Below are positions 1 through 64,000 of a stretch of DNA of 64,000 nt, piece by piece. This stretch comes from Pogonophryne albipinna (taxonomy: Eukaryota; Chordata; Actinopteri; Perciformes; Artedidraconidae). The notes below the pieces were generated by a model that saw nothing but the letters and a program-made list of their open reading frames with translations, made no database searches and was not told where the DNA came from. Both the position numbers and the translations under genes were made by a program. Numbering within the stretch: the stretch's first letter is position 1; the number at the start of each line of letters is the position of its first letter. Where the stretch lies: contig JAPTMU010000027.1 of the NCBI GenBank assembly GCA_028583405.1, positions 558,001 to 622,000 of the forward strand. Reading direction: 5' to 3'.

Positions 1-389
1 CAGTGGCCCAATGGTTTTACAATTACATTAAACCCTAAGTTATAAAGTTATGAGTTTAACCCTTAATACAGTTACTCAATAAAGCTCTTAGTATTCTACA
101 AATGTTTAAATCAAAGTTAACCCTAGCAGTCAGTTAGTTCAGTTTTAAGGTTTCAGTCAAATTACTTGTCCCAAGTTTCTGCCTGACAGATACTGTAGCT
201 GTTTTGTGATTTAAAATCACAATTTCAGTCAGATCAACTACAGAGCATTTATACAGAGTACACACACTGAAACAGAGAAGTCTAAAAACAGAATGTTACT
301 CACACAATTCTAGAAGTCACGGCCAAAATCGAGTTGCGGCCTTGTGTGAACGAAAGGGCTATACGTGAGAGAAACTATGCAGATACAAC

Positions 390-1031
390 CCGTTTCGTTG
401 CCAGGCCCGGAAACACTTTTTCCCATTGACTTACATGGGGAAAGAGTGGTCTGTAAATCGTTGGATAATTTTTTTTAAACTAAATAAACAACCCAGTATG
501 AACGTTTGTATAGCCCTTATTAAAAACATTCGTTCCTCAAGTTGTAAAAATGTGCTAATAACGTTATTCTGAGAGTTATTTCCCTCTGCATTATGAACGC
601 GCATCTAACCCACGGGACCGCGCCGCCCGGCACGTTCATGTTACGTGTTCACCATGGTCCCGACCAATCAGAGCACACTGTGCTCACAGGGAGGGTGGGG
701 GCTGGAGCTACAACGAGCCGTTAAAGGCAGAGAGTGAAATTCAGTGAACACAATACACGTAGTTTACAGAGATGCTGTTTGAGAAACCAATGTCAGTTGC
801 GTTTATCTTTACTCATGGATGCACAATAAGAACGGACCCATATCGTCTTACTGCCATCCCACGGAGCTGTAATAATGGATATATTGCACATGTTTGCTGT
901 AATTCATTATCATACTACATGGGCTGTATGATTAAATCTTGTACCGTAAATGTTGTATTAAATAAAGTTATTATTACCGACGTTAGATTAACGTCCCTGT
1001 AGCTTCTTATTGCACTAGGAAGCTTATTGCA

Positions 1032-1067
<36 letters not shown>

Positions 1068-1492
1068 TGCAATCATTCTTTCATGCTAAATGAAGCTCTG
1101 TTGGATATCACTAGATCCTGTTACAGCGTAATATAAGTACATAACGATTGATGTTACATTAGCATAATTACTAGCTAGCCGCTAGCTGCTAACTGCCACC
1201 TCGTTAATATCAAATCCATCATAATAACAATCCATTACCATGCTGTCATGAACGCGTGGTGCTGTTACGTGTACGCAAATTGACGTGCTTGATGTGAACG
1301 AGCATTTTGGTTAAAGTTGCGCATGCTCTATCTATCACATACGGCTACTTCTCAGGCATGCTGGGTAATCTGTGAAGTTTCACTCTTTCAAAAGTTGGGC
1401 CATTTTATCATCATGCGCCAATGAGCAACTCTCATAGGAATGAATGAGGCCCCGCCTCCCACGCTGTATCCAGTTCTTATTATACATCCATG
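390..1492. repeat. 1.1-kb dispersed repeat, copy A
   Basis: This block is nearly identical, in the same orientation, to 62213-63290. It runs from a GTTGCCAGGCCCGGAAAC segment to TTCTTATTATACATCCATG. It contains a small open frame at 772-1002 with no recognisable domain and a short (TA)n tract at 1036-1062, which is much longer in copy B. No terminal inverted repeats are evident at these limits. It may be part of a larger mobile element. The function is unknown. Confidence 0.8.
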
Positions 1493-1614
1493 GGTCTTAG
1501 ATGTAAGGAGCCTTTTGGCCCTGAGAGGAAAACATCTGCCATCTCATGAGACACTCTCACATCATGCATCGATGGGAACACAGGCAGTGTTTCCTTGTAC
1601 AGCCCTGTAATCAC

Positions 1615-3536
1615 CAGTGTTGGGTGTAACGCGTTACAAAAGTAACGGAGTTACAGTAATATATTACTTTTTGCTGTAACGAAGTAATGTAACGCATTAC
1701 TAATGAAATGTGGGTAATATATTACCCGTTACAATGCTCAGTAACGCAGTTACAACACATTTCAACCCGAAATTAAATGGTGTTTTGTTTTTTAAGAATG
1801 TACTAACATAGCGAGACATTCGGACACCAGACAAATTGTGCGGGTAGATTAGTAAACCTGGTGTTTTCCCTTCAGGCTTCGCGTCGGGATCTTCGGCCAG
1901 TTGAATGTTATGCACCCTCTATTCAAAAAAGAGAACGGAGCGAGAAATACAAACAACAAATTGTGTCAGGTGCGCGTGACCTGCTCCGCTGCGCGTGCAT
2001 CATTTCCAAAGTGCTTCCACAGCAGTGACACACATCTGTGGATAATCATTTATACGAAAATGGTTAAAGCAACCATCACTAAACGCCAGCAACACTGCAT
2101 CTACTGCAGACAGTAGCAACAGGTCAGATGGGGACATCACGTTACCCTCCGTTGTGGACACTATAGCTTACTCCCGCCTGACTCGCCGCCCTCGCCCCCG
2201 GAGCAGCAGTCTTCGTCGCCCGAAACTACGCCGCCCCTCTGCGGCCCGCAGGTGCCAGGATACCACGGCAAAACAGAGCCTGCCCAGGTATATCTAAACA
2301 AGTACCCGCCTGTACAGTGGGGTTAGGCGGTCATGTTGCAGCTCGTGGTATACAAATAGACAAGGGCTAGAATATTCATGTGAAAATAGATCCATATTCT
2401 GCCATGCCTGTAGAAATGTTGGGTCAAACATAATGCATACAATAGCACAGATGCCTTCACCACGAATGGCTACAGAAAGATCTCATATCCCAAGCTTATC
2501 AACAAGCTGATGTTGCAGCTGAAATGTTCTCCAGGTCACAAAGTCAACCTCACATGATGATGTGATACCAGTTTTCAAGCACAGTAAATATTCTCTTCCC
2601 AGAGTATATGATGGGACCAAGGTGATGTTTAGTACATGGTTTTAATAATACTTTTGCTTTTCAATGTTTGCCATTTCAAACCATGAGCTGGTTTAAATAA
2701 TATGTGCCTTGATTTACAATATGTTCTCATTTGTTTTATCAGTACAGCTTTGAAGCTTTTGTGCTTTTCTTTGCCACAGTCCACTTTGGACGATATGAAA
2801 TATTTCAGGATTGCACTTTTAACTCACTTGAAATGTTCTCACTTGCTTGGTTTCAAAACATAACAAATACCATAATCTGTTCATTGGGGACCATCAATGC
2901 TACTTTTCATTGCTGTTGCCGGCCACTATTGTTCATGTAAACCTGCTACTGCTGCGCCCCCTGTAATCTCAGAGGCACCCTGAGTCATTTTGTTCTGGAA
3001 CCGGGCCTGTACACGGCCATATACTAAACACACTACAGAGCCCATTCCGTGTCCTGTTAGTGTTCACTTCCTGTCTGCCTTCTTCTGGTGATTTATCTGA
3101 CGGCCAGCGCTCCGTCTTTTAACCTCTTTTCCTTTCTCTTTCTGGATCCTCCTTAGCAACCTTCATTATAGTCCTTGACACTGGTCTGTACTGCTGGATT
3201 AACAACGTGTCACATGTTAAGAATTTACAATCAGAATGGAGTATTCAACTAAGCCGTGTAATACAAGTTGTTAGTAGCCTTAAGGGCCTACACAGTTGTT
3301 ATGCTACACCACATTGCCCTTCACTGGATGTATAATGAGCTGCACTAAACTACATGTTAGCATTAAAATAACTAGCCATTCTTTTGCGGTTATTTTGGTG
3401 AAAGTAACTCAAAAGTAACTAAAGTAGTGTAACTCATTATATTTCAGAGACAGTAATATTGTAATGTTACTTATTACTTTTCAAAAGACAGTAATAAGTA
3501 ATATATTACATTTTGGAAGTAACTTGCCCAACACTG
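1615..3536. mobile_element. hAT-type non-autonomous element (CAGTGTTGGG tips)
   Basis: The element begins CAGTGTTGGG and ends CCCAACACTG and is flanked by identical 8-bp direct repeats GTAATCAC (1607-1614 and 3537-3544). The 8-bp duplication and CA..TG tips are the signature of the hAT superfamily. Both ends are rich in TTAC/GTAA motifs. I see no transposase: the small open frames inside lack recognisable domains. The middle (about 2150-2290) is GC-rich. Confidence 0.88.
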
Positions 3537-3544
3537 GTAATCAC

Positions 3545-4012
3545 TCTCACATTCACCCAACATGTGTGGGTCACTCCTGTTCCTGCAGGAATTTAGTTTA
3601 ATCCAGATCTCTCATTTACATAAATAAATGCAGTCTAACTGTCCTTTTAGTTTGAAGTGTTCCATAAACAAAACCTTCATAAATGTATAAAATCTCCCCA
3701 TGCTTTGGACAACTTTTCAAAGGATTAAAGGATTGTCCTTCTTCTGTCAGCATCACCTGCAGGATGTGGTTCTTTTGTTGCCAGACAGTGCTGATAGATA
3801 TGCCATGATCATACGTTTAGCTTTATTCATCCATTAGAGAACTGAACACATCCCTGTGTGCAGATGCTGTAAGGCAGCCCTGTTATCCAATGGAGTAAAC
3901 ACAGATCCATCTCTTAAATGGTTTTCAAATGAACAGCAAGCTAGTGCATTCTTTATATTGACTGACTACAAAGGTGTTGGTTAAGTTGTACACATGTTAT
4001 CCAACACAATAT
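3545..4012. other. no recognisable feature
   Basis: AT-rich non-coding upstream sequence. I see no gene or structured repeat. The same holds for 1-389, 4421-5004 and 6011-6599. Confidence 0.5.
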
Positions 4013-4420
4013 TTAATTATAAAGCTTTATTTGTATAGCACTTTTCATACACCCGGTGCAACTTGAAGTGCGTTCACAAAATATAACAGAAACAAGAAAT
4101 GAATTTCAGGTCAGACGTTCAAACCTTTATGCACGTATGCAGGATAAAAACATCCATTAACATTTGAAGGGACACAAGGAGGCAAAAGGTATGATAATAA
4201 CAAAAGTACAATAAGACAAATAATGATCCAAATGTTCATGACATCCTCTTGGTAGAGTAAATCAAGAGATAAGATCAAATGAATAAACACAATAAAATAG
4301 TAAGACCTATCAAATAAATACATTATTTGAACAATAGGAAAAAGAATTCTAACAATAATAAAGATTAAAAGACCAATTAAAAGCGGATGTCGCTAATAAA
4401 AATCGAATCTAAAAAAGATG
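4013..4420 (-). mobile_element. LINE 3' tail fragment (L2-like), antisense
   Basis: The plus strand reads aaagctttatttgtatagca followed by cttttcatac. This is the reverse complement of the usual teleost L2/CR1-type 3' end (an ATAAA-rich tail after 'gtgctatataaat'). No coding portion remains. The 5' limit is uncertain. Confidence 0.5.
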
Positions 4421-5004
4421 TCTTTAGCTGTCGTATGAAAATGTACTTAAGGAAACTTTTACAATTTGTAGAACATAAGCAGGCAAACAAATGTAACACA
4501 TGTATTAGAAAGAGACACATCCACATAGTTTTCCTTACATTCAATTAAGGATTATGCTAATACAAAAATCCAATAATGCAACTGAGGGCGGCGTTCACTA
4601 TCATTTCTATACAGTGAAGCAGAAGGAGCCATTTTTCATTGTAAAATGCTGCCACTGCGCCCACAGCCATCTTAGTTTGATTTACTCTGATTTCATCTCA
4701 AGGACTGTGTGAAGATGACTTAGTAGAGAGGGTGGTCCAGGTGCATTGGGTCCTGATAGCGCTGTGTAAAACATGTTATGACAGCAATCATATTCCTACC
4801 ATCTCTAAGCGGTGTGAAATGTAAATACTCTTGTTCTTAGCGACTGTGTGGAACAGGACCAAAACAACTCTTCATGATTCATTTTAAAAAACAGAAGATA
4901 AGAAACCGGATGAAATAAACACAGCAGTTTAGCTCATTCAATCTGCAGTAGCTGTGACCAGAAGACACATATTGACTGAAGTGACAATTGAATGAATCTT
5001 TTCA

Positions 5005-5075
5005 GAATCAGAATCAGGTTTATTGCCATTAAACAAACAAGGAATTTGCCTTGGTGTAAAACTGGACTTTAATTA
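5005..5075. repeat. short retroposon tail (cagaatcagaatcagg...tttattg)
   Basis: The motif CAGAATCAGAATCAGGTTTA followed by ttgccattaaacaaacaagg resembles the 3' end of a common teleost retroposon family. A similar tail occurs near 24095 (aaagtcaaagtcagctttat) and near 59664 (gattcaactttattg). Only the tail is present. Confidence 0.45.
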
Positions 5076-5589
5076 AATGTCTACAGAATTCACATAACTA
5101 TATTAAGTATGTTGAAAGCAATCATTATTTAGTTTAAATGGGTTGAATGTCATATTATTGCTTTCAAAAGCCCACATTTCAGCCTTGCCTTTCCTTGCCT
5201 ATTATCAAAAACTATTTCATAAAAACTATTATAACATTAAAATATAGAGAAATATTAACATGAAATATAGATACCAAAATACTTTGTACTGTATAATATG
5301 ACAACAAATATGTGCAATATTGTTATGAAAAGTGGAAAGCTGTGCACATATTTAAAGAGGTAGCTTTGTTTACAAATGAGTTTTCTTTTGCAGCTCAGGG
5401 ATGGATCTGCTGCTGGGGAAGAAAAGAGCATGACTCATATTGAAATGCAGAGGAGTTGACCTGGGAGAAATGTAGTGTGGACAGAGGTCAAGTATGCTGG
5501 CCAGAATTATAGAGGGACAAGCAAACAAGCTGAGTAAAAGATGAGGCTGTGTGTCTCATTAGGAGAGAACATGCATGGTGAACAGGCCA

Positions 5590-6010
5590 GCACCCTACAG
5601 CTGACTGCACCCCCCCCCCCCCACCCCCTCTCTGTCACCAGCAGTACACACAGCAAGCTAATTGCATGATAAAACAACTGATGATTAATTATTACAGCGT
5701 TTCTTCCTCTGAGCTCTCCACATGGCAGCTTGAGATAATTGAATCTAATCAAAGCGTGCATCAGGAAGCCGCTCACTTTGCAGCAATTCAGCCAATTTTC
5801 TGGAGGCCATGGAATCTTCACACGGCGCAACTACATTCCATTAATTCATCTGCAGTAAACATTGTTCAGTCATTAAACGAGTAATTCAAAATGCTTAATG
5901 TCATGCCGTGATTGACTAACTTTCTTAATGTAGCTGCGGTCAGGGAGCACTCGCTGCCAGCTTGGCAGGAAACTCCTTGTGAGTGTGTTTTTAAAAGCAG
6001 CCATTCGTGG
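5590..6010. promoter_or_regulatory. possible conserved non-coding element upstream of cemip
   Basis: This unique-looking, non-repetitive block is dense in TAAT/ATTA homeodomain-type cores (for example TGATTAATTATTA near 5682, ATAATTGAAT near 5735 and CATTAATTCAT near 5838). It lacks coding pattern and repeat hallmarks. It lies about 1.7 kb upstream of the signal-peptide exon. That it is an enhancer is inference from composition only. The block follows a poly-C run at 5609-5622. Confidence 0.25.
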
Positions 6011-6599
6011 ATCAGGGTTGGTGAGGATTTTTGAAACAACAGATCATAATATTGTGTGCTGTTCGTAAATTGCAGATCAGGAAACATTTGTACTTTTTTT
6101 ATCTGTCCAAAAATGTGCTTAAAGTTTCTTAGACTTAGCACATGACATGGCTGATAGCTTCGTCCTTATCAGTGCTGGACCTGATGGCTGCAGGCCACAC
6201 CAAGACTTGAAACCAAACAATACAATATACTTCATCCATAATACTTGTAACTCTTGCATTATTTTCTCAAATTGTATCGAAAAGACGTACAAAATAAGGT
6301 TGAATATACTATTGCAAAATGTTACAAACTCCATTTAAAAGTGTATCTTTCCACAAACAGGTACATCTAAAATTAGGAAGACTTATTATTACTGTGTACA
6401 TTGAAAATACTTTGAAGCATTAACTATGCTGAACTGTGCATGGGATATTGAAGGGCAATAGAGCAACCTCTCCAATGCCATGAGAGACAGAAAAGGAAAA
6501 GTCAGCTTGGTTGAGACCAAATATAACTGTTATGCCTGGTGATAAGTCACTGACGATAGAATCAGCTCTGTAGACCACACTGTCACACAGCCTTGGGGA

Positions 6600-7456
6600 G
6601 AAACACATTACACGTAACAGGATTACATAATCAGGATATGATACAAAACGTATTCCCTTACAGTTACATGAAAAGATATGTAATCAGATTACTGTTACAT
6701 TTCTAAACATTGGGATCACTAGCAGGATAACAGTGTTATTAAAACCTAAAAGATCATATAGTGTTTGTTGTAAAGCATCTCTTCTCTTAGAGCTTCAGTA
6801 CAGTTGATTCTGTAGGATAATACTTTGAGTGTGAATCTATACTTCTACTGCCTGAATCTGCTTCATGGTGTTCACTTTCTTTGCTTCATTTGTTCTGTTT
6901 TTAATTCAGCAGGTGAACCTGTATGTTCATACATTTTGTGTGAGAGCTTAACTGTGTGTATTAAACTGAAACGGAGCATTTTCTGTCAGTTCAGATTTGA
7001 TGTCTTATTTTTATTTTTTAAACGGTGGCATGTGTTTCAGTGGCTGCTGCCTGAATATGCTGAATGAAAGGCAGGTCTTCATATCAATCATATCATTTCT
7101 GATCCTAAATATCCTGGTTTCTGTTTTTCTAAGGTCACAATGTTCTGTTGTCTTAATACACATATGGGTTTGCTGTAGCTCAGTCTGTAGGGACTTGGCT
7201 TGCCGACCGAAGGTTCACTGCTTCCAGTCTCGATAGGACCAAAAATATTGTTTTTTCACCATTTCTCCTGGTGGTGGAAGCCCTTTGGCTCTACCACCTC
7301 TTCATCACTAAAGCTCGTGTTTGAGAATGTGTGTGTATTTTGGGGCGTATGTGTGTAATTGTATTGTAAAGTGATCAGGTTTATATTTTTATACTACTTT
7401 TTTTTACACGTCACTTGTAATGGAATTACTTTTTTAAAGTAATCCTCCCAACCCTG
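6600..7456. mobile_element. degenerate hAT-like element rich in GTAATC motifs
   Basis: The left part has repeated GTAATCAGATTAC-type sequences (about 6600-6720). The right end reads AGTAATCCTCCCAACCCTG, which is the reverse complement of a CAGGGTTGGGAGG tip. The same sequence style frames 55341-57686. No clean target duplication was found, so the limits are tentative. A tRNA-derived SINE lies inside. Confidence 0.4.
7168..7330 (+). mobile_element. tRNA-derived SINE fragment
   Basis: GTAGCTCAGTCTGTAGGGAC resembles a pol III A box, followed by a B-box-like GGTTCACTGCTTCCAGTCTC. The sequence then continues into a stereotyped 'ggtggaagccctttggctct' body. The same tRNA-like head occurs antisense at 43942-43962. 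It is not a functional tRNA gene because the cloverleaf is not maintained. Confidence 0.55.
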
Positions 7457-7722
7457 CTCCCTTTCAGTAGGAGTCTGTCATTATGTCCTTGAAGATAAAG
7501 CTTAAAGCAGGAATTAGAGGTTCTGTTCTGAAGAACCAGACCTCCTGCTTGCCTGTACACCAGACAGTCACCTATCCATGCTGAGTCTTCTGCATTTCAA
7601 TGTGATGTTGCAGGTGCCTTTGGTGTCCTCCCACTGTGACTTCAACACACCCACTGTGACCCCACGCTCACTGGGAGGTCTGCAGCAACCTTTGAAGGCC
7701 TCAGGTCAGCGGCGGTGGAGAG

Positions 7723-64000
<56,278 letters not shown>

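Noticed and set aside
7168..7240. Functional tRNA gene
   Set aside because: Only the A and B boxes resemble a tRNA. No complete cloverleaf, and a SINE body follows. The same applies at 41250, 43950 and 53010.

Overview
This looks like a stretch of a teleost fish nuclear genome. The evidence is a split vertebrate gene with GT-AG introns, very long CA/GT and CT microsatellites, L2-like LINE tails, tRNA-derived SINEs, a DIRS1-type retrotransposon and many small DNA transposons of the hAT and TTAA-target types. It is not bacterial: there are no operons and no dense coding. Which fish it is cannot be decided from the sequence alone.

The only host gene I can support is the 5' part of CEMIP (KIAA1199, a secreted hyaluronan-depolymerising protein) on the plus strand. 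Eight coding exons are visible: 7723-7777 (signal peptide), 42107-42244, 43441-43579, 44728-44964, 52359-52538, 54826-54896, 55011-55106 and 63966 to the window end. All splice phases agree. Together they give 317 codons covering the signal peptide, the G8 domain and the GG (ILEI/FAM3-like) domain. The rest of the gene lies beyond the window.

Almost everything else is intronic or upstream mobile and repeat DNA. Region by region: 1-7.5 kb upstream holds a 1.1-kb dispersed repeat (a second copy is at 62.2-63.3 kb), a 1.9-kb hAT element, a LINE tail, a possible conserved non-coding block and a SINE. Intron 1 (34.3 kb) holds a hAT carrying a TTAA MITE, then a 9.1-kb 37-bp minisatellite that grew inside another TTAA element. 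It also holds a nest of transposons at 19.8-24.7 kb, including a 3.3-kb inverted-repeat element with a THAP exon on one strand and a SWIM zinc finger plus YqaJ-type nuclease gene on the other. Further along are nested hATs at 25.1-28.0 kb, a 2.9-kb long-inverted-repeat element at 28.7-31.6 kb whose tips resemble those of the THAP/YqaJ element, an L2-like LINE at 36.1-37.7 kb, a hAT with a 209-bp tandem array, and a 1.3-kb TIR element carrying a SINE. Intron 4 holds a nearly complete DIRS1-type element (46.0-52.0 kb) with gag, RT, RNase H, tyrosine recombinase, inverted terminal repeats and the internal complementary region. Intron 7 holds an antisense L2-like LINE inside a hAT-like element, another TTAA MITE, and a 4-kb inverted-repeat composite with hAT transposase relics and a 51-bp minisatellite.

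The most notable items are the THAP/SWIM/YqaJ transposon and its probable non-autonomous relative, the higher-order structure of the 37-bp minisatellite, and the readable DIRS architecture. The very long open frames across 10.2-19.4 kb are an arithmetic by-product of the 37-bp period and are not proteins.
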